64,000 bases of DNA from Mycobacterium sp. AZCC_0083 (GCF_014202335.1 NZ_JACHGP010000004.1:490787-554786); one strand, 5' to 3'; numbered from the stretch's first letter, positions 27,961 through 38,679 are shown. Translations and numbers: made by a program. Notes: generated by a model from the letters alone, not told the origin.

Positions 27961-28616
27961 ACGAATCCCCTCAGGATGGCCTCGATGTCGGGTCCGTTTG
28001 CGGCGGCCTGGTCGGCGAAGCTCGTGATCGTGAACTGGACCAGGTACTTCTGCCCCGGCACGTTCGGGCGCGCCGGCGTGCCGGTGGCGATCACGACGCG
28101 GTTGTAGCTCTGCATGCGCTTGCCGTTGAGGTCGTACGTGCCCTCGACCATCGACGACGGGAAGCCGCGGTAGTTGTCGGACGAGTCGTTGAGTTTCTTG
28201 AAGTTCTCCGACATCTGGGCGTCGGCGTTGGCGTGCTTGAGCGCCTCCGCGACGTCGAAGTCGCCCGTCAGCTGGAACACCAGCAGCATCACCGTCGGGT
28301 AGGTGTCGCCCTTGGCGATCATGCGCGTGCCGGGCGAGAGGTTCGGATTGACATATGGTGCCCAGCCGGGCGGGGTGGGGAAGGAAACGGTCAGATCGGT
28401 GAGCTTGTCGGGTGCCACCGGCGCACCCGTGATGCCGATGTTCTCCAGATACGTCGCGAGGGGCACCGGCACTTCGGTGTTGGTGGTGGTCGTCGTGGTG
28501 GCGGACGTCGACCAGATCGACTGATAGTCGGGTGTCGCGGGGCCACAGCCCACCGCGGCCGTGACGACCACCGCGGCTGTGCCGATCCTGACGGCCGGTA
28601 CTACCCAGCGGGTCAC
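27945..28616 (-). CDS. lpqT: LpqN/LpqT family lipoprotein
   Basis: A 223-residue exported lipoprotein. A hydrophobic signal ends at the lipobox TAAVGC (Cys24), then a Thr-rich linker leads into an LpqN/LpqT domain (about residues 60-223) found only in mycobacteria and relatives. Domain function is not settled; related LpqN binds proteins and has been linked to envelope biology. Its GTG overlaps the arsC-like stop as GTGA. Equivalent to Rv1016c. Confidence 0.88.
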   Translation of the reverse strand: MTRWVVPAVRIGTAAVVVTAAVGCGPATPDYQSIWSTSATTTTTTNTEVPVPLATYLENIGITGAPVAPDKLTDLTVSFPTPPGWAPYVNPNLSPGTRMIAKGDTYPTVMLLVFQLTGDFDVAEALKHANADAQMSENFKKLNDSSDNYRGFPSSMVEGTYDLNGKRMQSYNRVVIATGTPARPNVPGQKYLVQFTITSFADQAAANGPDIEAILRGFVVKAK

Positions 28617-28963
28617 AGAATCTCGCGGACGGCGTCGATCGGCCGGGCCAGCCGGGTGCCCTTGGCGGTGGTGACGAACGGGCGCTCGATGAGGATCGGG
28701 TGTTCTGCCATGGCGTCGAGCAGTTCGTCGTCGGAGGCGCCGGCAAGACCGAGTTCGGCGTAGAGCGCCTCACGCTTGCGCACGGCGGTACGGACGTCGA
28801 TGCCCGCGTCGGCGATCATCTTCTTCAGCTCCGCACGCGACGGCGGAGTCTTGAGGTACAGCACGACGTTCGGCTCTATCCCGTTGTCGCGCAGCAGATC
28901 CAGCGTCTTGCGCGACGTCGTGCACTTGGGGTTGTGATAGATGACGGCTGGACGCTCGCCCAT
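28613..28963 (-). CDS. ArsC/Spx-family arsenate reductase-like protein
   Basis: A 116-residue thioredoxin-fold protein. The redox Cys lies in NPKCTTSR (Cys14 region), and the RPFV and LARP segments near the C-terminus match glutaredoxin-type ArsC, whose arginines bind arsenate. Whether it reduces arsenate in this host or serves another thiol role is open, as no ars genes are nearby. The start codon abuts the prs stop and the stop overlaps lpqT, so it is inside the prs-lpqT transcript. The gene is absent between lpqT and prs in M. tuberculosis as I recall it. Confidence 0.85.
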   Translation of the reverse strand: MGERPAVIYHNPKCTTSRKTLDLLRDNGIEPNVVLYLKTPPSRAELKKMIADAGIDVRTAVRKREALYAELGLAGASDDELLDAMAEHPILIERPFVTTAKGTRLARPIDAVREIL

Positions 28964-29944
28964 CTACGCCGACCCGTCGAAGAGCCCTGTGACGGAGCCG
29001 TTCTCGAACACCGCGCGGATGGTGCTGGCCAGCAGCGGTGCGATCGACAGCACGGTCAGCTGCGGGAACTGCTTTTCCTCGCCGATCGGCAGCGTATTGG
29101 TGACGATCACCTCGCGGGCGCCGGAGTCGGCCAGCCGCTGCGACGCCGGGTCGGACAGCACACCGTGCGTGGCGGCGATGACGACGTCGTCCGCGCCGTT
29201 CTCCTTGAGCAGCTTGACCGCACCGGCGATGGTGCCGCCGGTGTCGATCATGTCGTCGGTGATGATGCAGGTCTTGCCCTTGACGTCGCCGACGACGCGG
29301 TTGGACTTCACCTGATTGGGCACCAGCGGGTCGCGGGTCTTGTGAATGAAGGCCAGCGGAACGCCACCAAGGGAGTCCGCCCACTTCTCGGCGACGCGCA
29401 CCCGGCCCGAGTCGGGGGAGACCACGACCATGTCGTGGTCGGCGTAGTTCTCGGCGATGTACCCGCAGAGCAGCGACTGCCCGCGCATGTGGTCCACCGG
29501 ACCGTCGAAGAAGCCCTGAATCTGGTCGGTGTGCAGATCCACCGTGAGGATCCGGTCGGCGCCCGCCGTCTTGTAGAGGTCGGCGACCAGGCGCGCCGAG
29601 ATCGGTTCGCGGCCGCGGTGCTTCTTGTCCTGCCGCGCATACGGGTAGAACGGCAGGATCGCCGTGATGCGCTTGGCGCTACCGCGCTTGAGCGCATCGA
29701 TCATGATGAGCTGTTCCATCAGCCAGTGGTTCAGCGGCGCCGGATGGCTCTGCAACACGAATGCGTCGCTGCCACGCACCGACTCCTCGAACCGGACGAA
29801 GATCTCGCCGTTGGCGAAGTCGCGAGCCGTTTGAGCGGTGACCTCGACGTCGAGCTCCTTGGCCACCTGTTCGGCGAGCTCAGGGTGCGCGCGACCCGAG
29901 AAGAGCATCAGGTTCTTGCGGTTGTCGGTCCAGTCCGTGCCCAC
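28964..29944 (-). CDS. prs: Ribose-phosphate pyrophosphokinase
   Basis: A 326-residue class I PRPP synthetase (PrsA, Rv1017c) making PRPP from ribose-5-phosphate and ATP for nucleotide, histidine, tryptophan and, in mycobacteria, arabinan precursor synthesis. The flexible-loop RYARQDKK, the DLHTDQIQGFFD metal/ATP segment and the TGGT-containing PRPP loop (DDMIDTGGTI) are present. It is downstream of glmU, separated by about 100 bases. Confidence 0.95.
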   Translation of the reverse strand: MGTDWTDNRKNLMLFSGRAHPELAEQVAKELDVEVTAQTARDFANGEIFVRFEESVRGSDAFVLQSHPAPLNHWLMEQLIMIDALKRGSAKRITAILPFYPYARQDKKHRGREPISARLVADLYKTAGADRILTVDLHTDQIQGFFDGPVDHMRGQSLLCGYIAENYADHDMVVVSPDSGRVRVAEKWADSLGGVPLAFIHKTRDPLVPNQVKSNRVVGDVKGKTCIITDDMIDTGGTIAGAVKLLKENGADDVVIAATHGVLSDPASQRLADSGAREVIVTNTLPIGEEKQFPQLTVLSIAPLLASTIRAVFENGSVTGLFDGSA

Positions 29945-30048
29945 AGTGGTACTGCCTTCGCGGTCGGGGAGCGATACGGAGCAATCGTACGTAGCGTTGC
30001 CGGTGGCGCGTTGCCGGGTTACCAGATTGCCAACAAAAGGAATACGAA

Positions 30049-31545
30049 TCAGCCGTTGGCTGGGTCGTCTTCGGCGGCGGCCGCCTCGGCCTCGAGCGCG
30101 GCCTCCGCCTGATTTGCGGCTGCCGCCGCGGCTGCCGCGGGGCTGCCGGGCCGCTTCTCCACCACCCAGCCCTCGATGTTGCGCTGCGGACCGGCCGATA
30201 CCGCCAGCGCCCCCGGCGGCACGTCCTCGCGGACGACCGTGCCCGCACCGGTGTACGCGCCGTCGCCGATCGTCACTGGCGCGACGAACATGTTGTCGGA
30301 CCCGGTCCTGACGTGCGATCCAATTGTGGTGCGGTTCTTGGTCTCTCCGTTGTAGTTGACGAACACGCTCGACGCGCCGATGTTGGAGTGCTCGCCGATG
30401 TCGGCATCGCCGACGTAGGTCAGGTGCGGCACCTTGGTGCCCGCCCCGATGGTGGCGTTCTTGGTCTCGACGAACGTGCCGATCTTGCCGTCGGCGCCCA
30501 ACTGCGTGCCCGGGCGCAGGTAGGCGAAGGGTCCAACGGTGGCACCGGCGCCGATGACTGCCAGCTGTCCATGCGTACGGATCACCGACGCACCATCACC
30601 GACCTCGACGTCGGCCAACGTGGTGTCCGGGCCGATCTCGCAGTTCATGCCGACCTCGGTGGTGCCAAGAAGCTGGGTGCCTGGCCGGATGACGGTGTCG
30701 CGGCCGATGGTGACGTCGACGTCGATCCACGTGGTGGCCGGATCGACGACCGTGACGCCCCTGCGCTGGTGACCAGCCACGATGCGGCGGTTGAGCTCGG
30801 CGGCGAGGTCGGAGAGTTGCACCCGGTCGTTGATGCCCGCGACCAGCGCGCTGTCGTCGACGTGGCGTGCCCGCACCAGGTCGCCGTCCTGGCGGACGAT
30901 CGAGACCACGTCGGTCAGATACAGCTCGCTCTGGGCGTTGTTGGAGCGCAAGCGGCTCAGCGCCGAGCGCAGCGGTGCGGTGTCGAACGCGTACACACTG
31001 GCGTTGATCTCGCGGATCTCCTGCTGCGAGCGGGTGGCGTCGGCCTGCTCGACGATGCCGATCACTTCGCCGTCCTGGGTACGCAGGATGCGGCCGTAAC
31101 CCTTCGGGTCCGGCACGGTCGTGGTCAGCACCGTGGCAGCAGCGGATTCGGCGCCGTGCGAGTCGATCAGGTCGGCAAGGGTGTCCGCGTCGAGCAGCGG
31201 GACGTCACCGGTGATGACGACCACGGTGCCGTCGAAGTCGTCGGGGAGCGCCGTCAACCCGCACCCGACGGCATGGCCGGTGCCCAGTTGCTGGTCCTGC
31301 ACGGCGATGTCGATGCGACGGCCCAGCTGGTCGGCGAGCGCGTCGACGGCAGCCGACACCAGCTCGCGGTCCTGACCGACCACCACGACGACGTGTTGCG
31401 GGGCGACCTTCGCGACGGCGTGCAGGGTGTGCGACAGAATGCTGCGGCCAGCCAAGGTGTGCAGCACCTTCGGGGTGTCCGACCGCATCCGGGTGCCGGC
31501 CCCGGCGGCCATGACGATCACCGCGGCCTCGCCTCGTGTGGTCAT
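30049..31545 (-). CDS. glmU: Bifunctional GlcNAc-1-P uridyltransferase / GlcN-1-P acetyltransferase
   Basis: A 498-residue enzyme for the last two steps to UDP-GlcNAc. The N-terminal pyrophosphorylase has the AAGAGTRM nucleotide loop near residues 12-19. The left-handed beta-helix acetyltransferase follows from about 260, with regular hexapeptide repeats. The last 40 residues are an alanine/glutamate-rich tail. ATG at 31545 is set by homology; the open frame upstream runs across the tRNA gene and is not coding. Downstream of tRNA-Gln and upstream of prs, as in Rv1018c/Rv1017c. Confidence 0.95.
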   Translation of the reverse strand: MTTRGEAAVIVMAAGAGTRMRSDTPKVLHTLAGRSILSHTLHAVAKVAPQHVVVVVGQDRELVSAAVDALADQLGRRIDIAVQDQQLGTGHAVGCGLTALPDDFDGTVVVITGDVPLLDADTLADLIDSHGAESAAATVLTTTVPDPKGYGRILRTQDGEVIGIVEQADATRSQQEIREINASVYAFDTAPLRSALSRLRSNNAQSELYLTDVVSIVRQDGDLVRARHVDDSALVAGINDRVQLSDLAAELNRRIVAGHQRRGVTVVDPATTWIDVDVTIGRDTVIRPGTQLLGTTEVGMNCEIGPDTTLADVEVGDGASVIRTHGQLAVIGAGATVGPFAYLRPGTQLGADGKIGTFVETKNATIGAGTKVPHLTYVGDADIGEHSNIGASSVFVNYNGETKNRTTIGSHVRTGSDNMFVAPVTIGDGAYTGAGTVVREDVPPGALAVSAGPQRNIEGWVVEKRPGSPAAAAAAAANQAEAALEAEAAAAEDDPANG

Positions 31546-31562
31546 CGACCTGCCTTCCACTG

Positions 31563-31634
31563 CTCCGTCGCCAGGACTCGAACCTGAACTATCTGAACCA
31601 AAATCAGAGGTGCTGCCGATTACACCACGACGGA
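31563..31634 (-). tRNA. tRNA-Gln (anticodon TTG)
   Basis: The reverse strand folds into a cloverleaf: acceptor TCCGTCG/CGACGGA, anticodon stem TCTGA/TCAGA with loop TTTTGGT (anticodon TTG, reads CAA), and T-arm CAGG-TTCGAGT-CCTG. The discriminator base is G, as for glutamine tRNAs, and CA follows in the genome. A TAAAGT -10 box lies 11 bases upstream (31646-31651). It matches the tRNA-Gln next to glmU in M. tuberculosis. Confidence 0.95.
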
Positions 31635-31730
31635 CTGTCGGTGTGACTTTAGTCGAACCCGTGGGGCGAGAGCTCCGAGGATTACGCATCGGAGGGCAGG
31701 AGCGAAGCGACCCGGGATTACATTGAGACG

Positions 31731-32363
31731 ATGGCCGCACCGGAGAAGGAAGCGCGTGCACCCCGCGCGCGCATGACTGGCACCGAGCGCCGTCAGCAAC
31801 TCGTCGAGATCGCCAAGTCGCTGTTCGCCGAGCGTGGTTACGACGCCACGTCCATCGAGGAGATCGCCCAGCGCGCCAATGTCTCCAAGCCCGTCGTCTA
31901 CGAACACTTCGGTGGCAAGGAAGGTCTGTACGCGGTCGTGGTGGACCGCGAGATGTCGGCCCTCCTCGACGGCATCACGTCGTCGCTGACCAACAACCGC
32001 TCAAGGGTCCGCGTCGAGCGGGTGGCGCTGGCTCTTCTGACCTACGTCGAAGAGCGCACCGACGGCTTCCGGATCCTGATCCGCGACTCGCCGGCCAGCA
32101 TCGCGTCGGGCACCTATTCCAGCCTTCTCAACGATGCGGTGTCGCAGGTGGCGTCGATCCTTGCCGGCGACTTCTCCCGTCGCGGCCTCGACCCCGAACT
32201 CGCGCCGCTGTACGCCCAGGCGCTCGTGGGTTCGGTGTCGATGACGGCGCAGTGGTGGCTGGACACCAGGGAGCCCAAGAAGGAAGTCGTCGCCGCGCAC
32301 CTGGTCAACCTGATGTGGAACGGCCTCACTCACCTCGAGGCCGATCCGCGGTTGCAGGAGTAG
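31731..32363 (+). CDS. TetR-family transcriptional regulator
   Basis: A 210-residue regulator. The helix-turn-helix lies at about residues 20-66 (the [21 protein letters not shown] recognition region), followed by an all-helical ligand domain. It corresponds to Rv1019, which precedes mfd in M. tuberculosis. A TACATT -10 box ends 6 bases before the ATG and there is no ribosome-binding site, so the message is probably leaderless. It is convergent with the LysA-like gene with a 1-base gap. Ligand unknown. Confidence 0.9.
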   Translation: MAAPEKEARAPRARMTGTERRQQLVEIAKSLFAERGYDATSIEEIAQRANVSKPVVYEHFGGKEGLYAVVVDREMSALLDGITSSLTNNRSRVRVERVALALLTYVEERTDGFRILIRDSPASIASGTYSSLLNDAVSQVASILAGDFSRRGLDPELAPLYAQALVGSVSMTAQWWLDTREPKKEVVAAHLVNLMWNGLTHLEADPRLQE

Positions 32364-32364
32364 G

Positions 32365-33714
32365 TCAGCCCAGATCACGGAGGAGCAGGTCGGCCGTCGT
32401 CTCACGCCGGACCAGCTCGCGGAGCCGTCCGTCGTGGACCGCCACCACGGGCGGGCGTCCGACCATGTTGAAGGTCGACGCCATGCTGTGGTGGTAGGCG
32501 CCGGTGCAGGCCACCGCCAGCAGATCACCGGGATGCAGGTCGGCGGGCAACTGCACGTCGTTGGCGACGACGTCGCCTGCCTCGCAGTTCCTGCCGACGA
32601 CGGTCACGGTCTGGGTCGGGCCAAGGGGATGGCGGTTGGCGACGGTCACCGTGTAGCGCGCGCCGTAGAGAGCCACCCGCGGGTTGTCGCCCATGCCGCC
32701 GTCCACGGCGACGAACGTGCGGCCGCCGGGCCGGTGTTTCACCGACACCACGCGGTAGCAGGTCACCCCGGCGCGGGCGGCTATCGCGCGGCCGGGCTCG
32801 ACGGCGACCTTCGGCCTCGGGAAGCGCTCGGTGGCGCAGGCCTGGTCGAGTGCGTCGTCGATGACCCTTGCCAGCTTCTCGAGGTCGAGCTCGGCGTCAC
32901 CGGTGACGTAGGGCACGCCGTGGCCGCCGCCGATGTTCAGCTCGGTGAGCACCACGCCGTAGTGGTTGCGGACGTCGGCCATCAGCGACACCATTCTCCT
33001 GATCGCCTCGCCATACGGGGCGGGGTCGGTGACCTGCGAGCCGAGGTGGCAGTGCAGCCCGGCCAACCGGAGCAGCGGCTGATCGAGCACGCGGCGCACG
33101 GCGAGGGCGGCCTGCCCTTCGGCGACCGCGAAGCCGAACTTCTGGTCGACGATGCCGGTGGTCACAGCGGCGTGGCCATGGATGTCGATGCCGGGTGCCA
33201 CCCGGATCAGGACTTCCTGCGGGTGGCGCAGCTGACTGGCCAGCAGGGCGATCTCGGTGCCGCAGTCGATGACGATGCGGCCAACGCCCGCATCGGCGGC
33301 CGCCCGGAGTTCACCGGTGGTCTTGGCGTTGCCGTGCACGACGATGTTGCGGGGATCCACGCCGCCTGCCAGGCCGGTGGCCAGTTCGGCGGGCGAACAC
33401 ACGTCGAGGCCAAGACGCTCGTCGGCCACCCACCGCGCGACCTGCTTGGTCAGCAGCGCCTTGCCCGCGTAGGTGATCCGCACCCCGGGCAGCGCGGCCC
33501 GGTAGCGGCGGATCCGGTACCGGAAGTCGGCCTCGTCGAGGATGTAAGCCGGTGTGCCGTACTGATCGGCGATTTCGTTGAGTGCGACGCCGCCGACGCA
33601 CAACCTGCCTTCGACGTCCACCCGCGTGGTCAGCGGCCAGAGGTCCGGGTCGACGCGCATTGCGGCGGCGTGGTGGAGCGACGGCATTACATCGAGAAGA
33701 GTCACGGTTTCCAC
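32365..33714 (-). CDS. Diaminopimelate decarboxylase-like PLP enzyme
   Basis: A 449-residue fold-type III PLP decarboxylase with all catalytic elements: PLP lysine in YAGKA (Lys85), HCHLGSQ, the glycine-rich GGGHG loop, EPGR phosphate site, CEAGD active-site cysteine and GAYHHSM near the C-terminus. Decarboxylation of meso-diaminopimelate or a related diamino acid is expected. It is probably a second LysA-type gene, since the main mycobacterial lysA sits elsewhere beside thrA/hom. It is inserted between the TetR gene and mfd. Its barrel, including the N-terminal VTL-x-DV start, aligns with both degenerate proteins at 62234-63867. Confidence 0.88.
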   Translation of the reverse strand: METVTLLDVMPSLHHAAAMRVDPDLWPLTTRVDVEGRLCVGGVALNEIADQYGTPAYILDEADFRYRIRRYRAALPGVRITYAGKALLTKQVARWVADERLGLDVCSPAELATGLAGGVDPRNIVVHGNAKTTGELRAAADAGVGRIVIDCGTEIALLASQLRHPQEVLIRVAPGIDIHGHAAVTTGIVDQKFGFAVAEGQAALAVRRVLDQPLLRLAGLHCHLGSQVTDPAPYGEAIRRMVSLMADVRNHYGVVLTELNIGGGHGVPYVTGDAELDLEKLARVIDDALDQACATERFPRPKVAVEPGRAIAARAGVTCYRVVSVKHRPGGRTFVAVDGGMGDNPRVALYGARYTVTVANRHPLGPTQTVTVVGRNCEAGDVVANDVQLPADLHPGDLLAVACTGAYHHSMASTFNMVGRPPVVAVHDGRLRELVRRETTADLLLRDLG

Positions 33715-33812
33715 GGTGCGCGCGGTTTACCTGGCGTTCGGCAATCTTGACGGTCTCCTACTGCCGGGCGCCGAAATTTTGACGTTGTCCGTCCTCATAG
33801 AATGGGGAGATC

Positions 33813-36800
33813 ATGACCGCAGTGGGGCACACGGCTGCCCAAACCCCGATTGCGGGGCTCGTCGAACTCGCACTGACCGCTCCCACCTTCACCGACCTCA
33901 TCGACCGAGCCGCCGAGCGGCCCGCCGAATTGGCCATGGTCGGCCCCATCGGTTCGCGGCTGTTCGTCGCAAGCGCCTTGGCCAGGACGGACCCGCTGCT
34001 CGTCGTCACTGCCACCGGCAGGGAGGCCGATGACCTGACCGGCGAACTGCGCGGTGTGCTCGGCGATGCGGTGACGCTTTTCCCGTCATGGGAGACGCTG
34101 CCGCACGAACGGCTGTCGCCGGGCGTTGAGACCGTCGGTGCCCGAATGATGGTGTTGCGCAGGCTCGCCCATCCCGACGATGCCCGGCTGGGGCCGCCGC
34201 TGCGGGTGGTGGTCACCGCGGCACGTTCGCTGCTGCAGCCGATGGCGCCCGACCTGGCCGAGATCGAGCCGGTGAGTTTTGCGGTAGGGGCTCAGCCAGG
34301 GTTCGCCGTCGGAGCCGCTCCGGCGGCGACATTCGAGTCAGTCATCGAACGGCTGGTCACGCTGGCATATACCCGGGTCGACATGGTCGGCAAGCGGGGG
34401 GAGTTCGCGGTCCGCGGCGGCATTCTCGACGTGTTCCCGCCCACCGCCGAGCATCCGGTGCGCGTCGAGTTCTGGGGCGACGAGGTATCCGAGATGCGGA
34501 TGTTCGCCGTCGCCGATCAGCGCACCATCCCGGAGATCGCCGTCGTCGACGTGGTCGCCGTGCCGTGCCGCGAACTGCTGCTCACCGATGACGTGCGCCA
34601 GAATGCCGCCGCGTTGGCGGCCGAGATACCGACCCTGGAGAACCGGGTCGGCGACACGCTGGCGGACATGCTCACCAAGCTCTCCGAGGGCATCCCGGTG
34701 GACGGTATGGAGGCGCTGCTGCCCGTGCTTCGACCGACCGATCTCTCGCTGCTGCACGACCATCTGCCCGCAGGCACCCCGGTGCTGGTGTGCGACCCGG
34801 AGAAGGTACGCACCAGGGCAGGCGATCTGATCAAGACCGGCCGCGAGTTCCTCGAGGCGTCGTGGTCGGTGGCCGCGATGGGCGGGAACGCGCCCATCGA
34901 CATCGAGCAGCTGGGTGGGTCGGGGTTCCGCGATCTCGAGGAGGCCCGCTCCGGCGCCGTCGCGAGTGGGCATCCGTGGTGGACGCTGAGCCAGCTCAGC
35001 AGCGAGTCGGCCATCGAGGTGGACGTCCGTCCGTCCCCGTCGACGCGCGGTCAACAACACGACCTCGACGAGCTGTTCGCGATGTTGCGGGCCCACGTCG
35101 CCACCGGCGGGTTCGCCGTCGTCGTCACCCCAGGCTCAGGCACCGCGCAGCGCGTCGTCGAGCAGTTGGGCGAAGCCGATACTCCCGCAGCTCTCTTGGA
35201 GCCTGGGGCCGAGCCGAAACCCGGCGTGGTCGGGGTGCTCAAGGGGCCGTTGCGGGACGGCATCGTGTTACCGGGTGCCGCCCTCGTGATCATCACCGAG
35301 ACCGATCTGACCGGCAACCGCGCCGCGGCCACCGAGGGAAAGCGGTTGGCCGCCAAGCGCCGCAACGTCGTCGACCCGCTCGCGCTGACCGCGGGCGATC
35401 TGGTGGTGCACGACCAGCACGGCATCGGCCGGTTCGTCGAGATGACCGAACGCATCGTCGGCGGCGCGCGGCGTGAGTACCTGGTGCTCGAGTACGCATC
35501 GGCCAAACGCGGTGGTGGTTCGGACAAGCTCTTCGTGCCGATGGACTCGCTGGATCAGCTGTCCCGCTACGTCGGCGGCGCCGAACCATCGCTGAGCAAG
35601 CTCGGCGGTAGTGACTGGACCAACACCAAGACCAAGGCGCGGCGCGCGGTGCGGGAGATCGCCAGCGAGTTGGTGACGTTGTACGCGAAGCGCCAGGCCG
35701 CGCCCGGATACGCGTTCGGCCCTGACACTCCGTGGCAGGCCGAGATGGAGGACGCGTTCGGGTTCACCGAGACCATCGATCAGCTGACCGCGATCAACGA
35801 CGTCAAGTCCGACATGGAGAAGCCCGTCCCGATGGACCGGGTGATCTGCGGTGACGTCGGCTACGGCAAGACCGAGATCGCGGTGCGTGCCGCATTCAAG
35901 GCGGTGCAGGCGGGCAAGCAGGTCGCCATCCTGGTGCCAACGACGCTGCTGGCCGATCAGCACCTGCAGACGTTCACCCAGCGAATGGCCGGCTTCCCGG
36001 TCACCGTGAAGGGGTTGTCGCGGTTCACCGACCCGGCCGACTCGCGCGCCGTACTCGCGGGCATGAAGGACGGCTCGGTCGACATCGTCATCGGTACCCA
36101 CCGGCTGCTGCAGACCGGTGTCACCTGGAAGGACCTCGGCCTGGTCGTGGTCGACGAGGAGCAGCGGTTCGGCGTCGAGCACAAGGAGCACATCAAGTCG
36201 ATGCGCACCCACGTCGACGTGCTGACCATGAGCGCCACCCCGATCCCGCGCACGCTGGAGATGAGCCTGGCGGGCATCCGTGAGATGTCGACGATCCTCA
36301 CCCCGCCCGAGGAGCGCTTTCCGGTGCTCACCTACGTCGGGCCGCAGGACGACAAGCAGGTGGCCGCGGCGCTGCGGCGCGAGTTGTTGCGCGACGGTCA
36401 GGCCTTCTACATCCACAACCGGGTGCGCTCCATCGACGCCGCGGCCGCCAAGGTCAGGGCGCTGGTGCCGGAAGCGCGCGTCGTCGTCGCGCATGGGCAG
36501 ATGGGCGAAGAGGTGTTGGAACGCACAGTCGAGGGGTTCTGGAACCGCGAATTCGACATCCTGGTGTGCACCACGATCGTCGAAACGGGCTTGGACATCT
36601 CCAACGCGAACACCTTGATCGTCGAGCGTGCCGACACGTTCGGCCTGTCGCAGCTACATCAGCTGCGAGGCCGGGTGGGGCGCAGCCGGGAGCGCGGCTA
36701 CGCCTACATGCTGTATCCGCCGGAGGTGCCGCTGACCGAGACCGCCTACGACCGGCTGGCCACCATCGCGCAGAACAACGAGCTGGGCGCGGGCATGGCC

Positions 36801-37520
36801 GTGGCGATGAAGGACCTCGAGATCCGCGGTGCGGGAAACGTGCTCGGCGCCGAGCAGTCCGGCCACGTGGCGGGTGTGGGCTTCGATCTGTACGTGCGGC
36901 TGGTCGGCGAGGCCGTGGAAGCATATCGAGCGGCCTACTCCGCATCTTTGGACGGTGGAACCGTTGCCGCCGTTGAGGAACCGAGGGACGTACGCATCGA
37001 TCTGCCGGTCGACGCGCACCTGCCACCCGATTACATCGGCAGTGACCGGCTGAGGCTGGAGGGGTACCGCAGGCTGGCTGCGGCGCCGGACGACGCAGGC
37101 ATCGCCGCAGTGGTCGAGGAACTCGTCGACCGGTACGGGCCGTTGCCAGAACCGGCCGAGCGGCTGGTCGCACTGGCCCGGCTGCGGCTACTGTGCCGCG
37201 AGTACCACGTCACCGAGGTGAGCTCGATATCGGAGGCGAACGTGCGCATCGCGCCGCTGCCGCTGATGGACTCCCAGCAACTTCGGCTCAAGCGGATGTA
37301 CCCGAGCGCGACCTTCCGTGCGACCACGTCGACGGTGGTGATGCCCATCCCGCGGGTGGGTACCGGCATCGGCGCGCCCCGGGTTCGTGATCTTGAATTG
37401 GTGCGGGTGGTGGCCGGTTTGCTATTGGCGCTGGATGGTAAACCGCAGGCAGATGTTGATATAACGAAGCTCACCGGAGGTGGGGAAGAGCGCCCCGCGA
37501 AGAGCAAAGGGAACCGATGA
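33813..37520 (+). CDS. mfd: Transcription-repair coupling factor
   Basis: A 1235-residue SF2 translocase that removes stalled RNA polymerase at DNA lesions and recruits UvrA. The order is UvrB-homology module, RNA-polymerase interaction domain (about residues 510-590), two helicase lobes with Walker [10 protein letters not shown], a DEEQRFG box and [10 protein letters not shown] motif VI, then the C-terminal TRCF domain. Length is typical. A GGGGAG ribosome-binding site precedes the ATG. Equivalent to Rv1020. Confidence 0.96.
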   Translation: MTAVGHTAAQTPIAGLVELALTAPTFTDLIDRAAERPAELAMVGPIGSRLFVASALARTDPLLVVTATGREADDLTGELRGVLGDAVTLFPSWETLPHERLSPGVETVGARMMVLRRLAHPDDARLGPPLRVVVTAARSLLQPMAPDLAEIEPVSFAVGAQPGFAVGAAPAATFESVIERLVTLAYTRVDMVGKRGEFAVRGGILDVFPPTAEHPVRVEFWGDEVSEMRMFAVADQRTIPEIAVVDVVAVPCRELLLTDDVRQNAAALAAEIPTLENRVGDTLADMLTKLSEGIPVDGMEALLPVLRPTDLSLLHDHLPAGTPVLVCDPEKVRTRAGDLIKTGREFLEASWSVAAMGGNAPIDIEQLGGSGFRDLEEARSGAVASGHPWWTLSQLSSESAIEVDVRPSPSTRGQQHDLDELFAMLRAHVATGGFAVVVTPGSGTAQRVVEQLGEADTPAALLEPGAEPKPGVVGVLKGPLRDGIVLPGAALVIITETDLTGNRAAATEGKRLAAKRRNVVDPLALTAGDLVVHDQHGIGRFVEMTERIVGGARREYLVLEYASAKRGGGSDKLFVPMDSLDQLSRYVGGAEPSLSKLGGSDWTNTKTKARRAVREIASELVTLYAKRQAAPGYAFGPDTPWQAEMEDAFGFTETIDQLTAINDVKSDMEKPVPMDRVICGDVGYGKTEIAVRAAFKAVQAGKQVAILVPTTLLADQHLQTFTQRMAGFPVTVKGLSRFTDPADSRAVLAGMKDGSVDIVIGTHRLLQTGVTWKDLGLVVVDEEQRFGVEHKEHIKSMRTHVDVLTMSATPIPRTLEMSLAGIREMSTILTPPEERFPVLTYVGPQDDKQVAAALRRELLRDGQAFYIHNRVRSIDAAAAKVRALVPEARVVVAHGQMGEEVLERTVEGFWNREFDILVCTTIVETGLDISNANTLIVERADTFGLSQLHQLRGRVGRSRERGYAYMLYPPEVPLTETAYDRLATIAQNNELGAGMAVAMKDLEIRGAGNVLGAEQSGHVAGVGFDLYVRLVGEAVEAYRAAYSASLDGGTVAAVEEPRDVRIDLPVDAHLPPDYIGSDRLRLEGYRRLAAAPDDAGIAAVVEELVDRYGPLPEPAERLVALARLRLLCREYHVTEVSSISEANVRIAPLPLMDSQQLRLKRMYPSATFRATTSTVVMPIPRVGTGIGAPRVRDLELVRVVAGLLLALDGKPQADVDITKLTGGGEERPAKSKGNR

Positions 37521-37539
37521 ACGAGCAGCGCCGAGCGCG

Positions 37540-38679
37540 ATGACCGTCGTCCTGGTCGATCCTCGCCGTCCTTCGCTCGTTCCGGTGGACGCCGTTGCGC
37601 TGCTCGCAGGTGACGTGCAGTACACCGAGGAGATGCCCGTCAAGGTGCCGTGGTCGTTGCCTGCGGCGCGACCGGCGTACGACGGTGAGGACGCGCCCGT
37701 GCTGCTGTCCTCTGACCCCAACCACCCGAAGGTCAGGGCGCGTCTCGAGGCCGGCGAGAAGGTGATCTCGGCGCCAGGACCACAGCGCGGTGACCGGCTC
37801 GTCGACGCGGTCGCGTTGATGGACCGTCTGCGGACCACCGGTCCGTGGGAGAGCGAGCAGACCCACGACTCATTGCGCCGGTACCTGCTCGAAGAGACCT
37901 ACGAGCTGTTCGACGCGGTGCGCAGCGGCGACGCAGGTGAACTGCGCGAGGAGTTGGGTGACGTCCTGCTGCAGGTGCTGTTCCACGCCCGCATCGCCGA
38001 GGACGCGACGCAGCACGCCTTCACCATCGACGACGTCGCCGACTCGCTGGTGCGCAAGCTGAACAATCGCGCACCGAGCGTGCTTGCCGGAGAGTCGATT
38101 TCGCTCGACGAGCAGCTCGCCCAGTGGGAGGAGCGAAAGGCCGACGAGAAGAGGAACAAGGGCGCCGTCTCGGCCATGGATGACGTGCCGACCGGTCAGC
38201 CCGCTCTGGCGTTGACCCAGAAGGTGTTTCAACGCGTCATCGCGGCGGGTCTGCCGGTGGATCTGATCCCGGATGCGATGACGTCGATCGTTGTGTCGCT
38301 CGGTGATGACGCCGAGAACACCTTGCGCTCGGCGACGTTGGAGTTCATGGACACCGTCCGCAAGGTCGAGCACGCCGTTGCCGCCAGCCGTCGGCCCGAT
38401 GACGTGCCCGAGGTACTCGACATCTCGCAGCTCGGTGTCGTCACCGAGGAGGAGTGGCGCGCGCACTGGCCCACGGTCGAGCCCGAGGTGGAGCCCGTGC
38501 CCGAGCTGGATGAATCCGAGCCCCTCGAAGCCGACGATGACGAGCCAGTCGAGCCGGAAGCCTCGGAGGATTCCGAAGAGCCGGAAGAGCCCGAAGCCTC
38601 GGACGAGTCCGAAGACTCAGACGAGGCCGCCGACGAGCCCGAGCAGCCTGATCAGGAGAAGAGCGTCGAGCCCCAGTAG
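37540..38679 (+). CDS. mazG: Nucleoside triphosphate pyrophosphohydrolase with acidic tail
   Basis: A 379-residue all-alpha NTP-PPase that hydrolyses (d)NTPs, including oxidised ones, to NMPs. The EE-x2-E helix (EETYELFDA) and the matching E-x2-D pair (ELREELGDVLLQ) supply the magnesium ligands. An N-terminal extension of about 95 residues is typical of mycobacterial MazG. The last 65 or so residues are a low-complexity Glu/Asp/Pro/Ser tail, making it longer than the M. tuberculosis protein (about 325). Its last 28 bases overlap efeB on the opposite strand. ATG at 37540 is 19 bases after the mfd stop. Confidence 0.93.
   Translation: MTVVLVDPRRPSLVPVDAVALLAGDVQYTEEMPVKVPWSLPAARPAYDGEDAPVLLSSDPNHPKVRARLEAGEKVISAPGPQRGDRLVDAVALMDRLRTTGPWESEQTHDSLRRYLLEETYELFDAVRSGDAGELREELGDVLLQVLFHARIAEDATQHAFTIDDVADSLVRKLNNRAPSVLAGESISLDEQLAQWEERKADEKRNKGAVSAMDDVPTGQPALALTQKVFQRVIAAGLPVDLIPDAMTSIVVSLGDDAENTLRSATLEFMDTVRKVEHAVAASRRPDDVPEVLDISQLGVVTEEEWRAHWPTVEPEVEPVPELDESEPLEADDDEPVEPEASEDSEEPEEPEASDESEDSDEAADEPEQPDQEKSVEPQ

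Noticed and set aside
30313..31587. Long + strand frame opposite glmU
   Set aside because: Antisense shadow of the hexapeptide repeats; runs into the tRNA gene.
31546..31761. Upstream extension of glmU by 72 codons
   Set aside because: It reads through the tRNA-Gln gene and is absent from the family.
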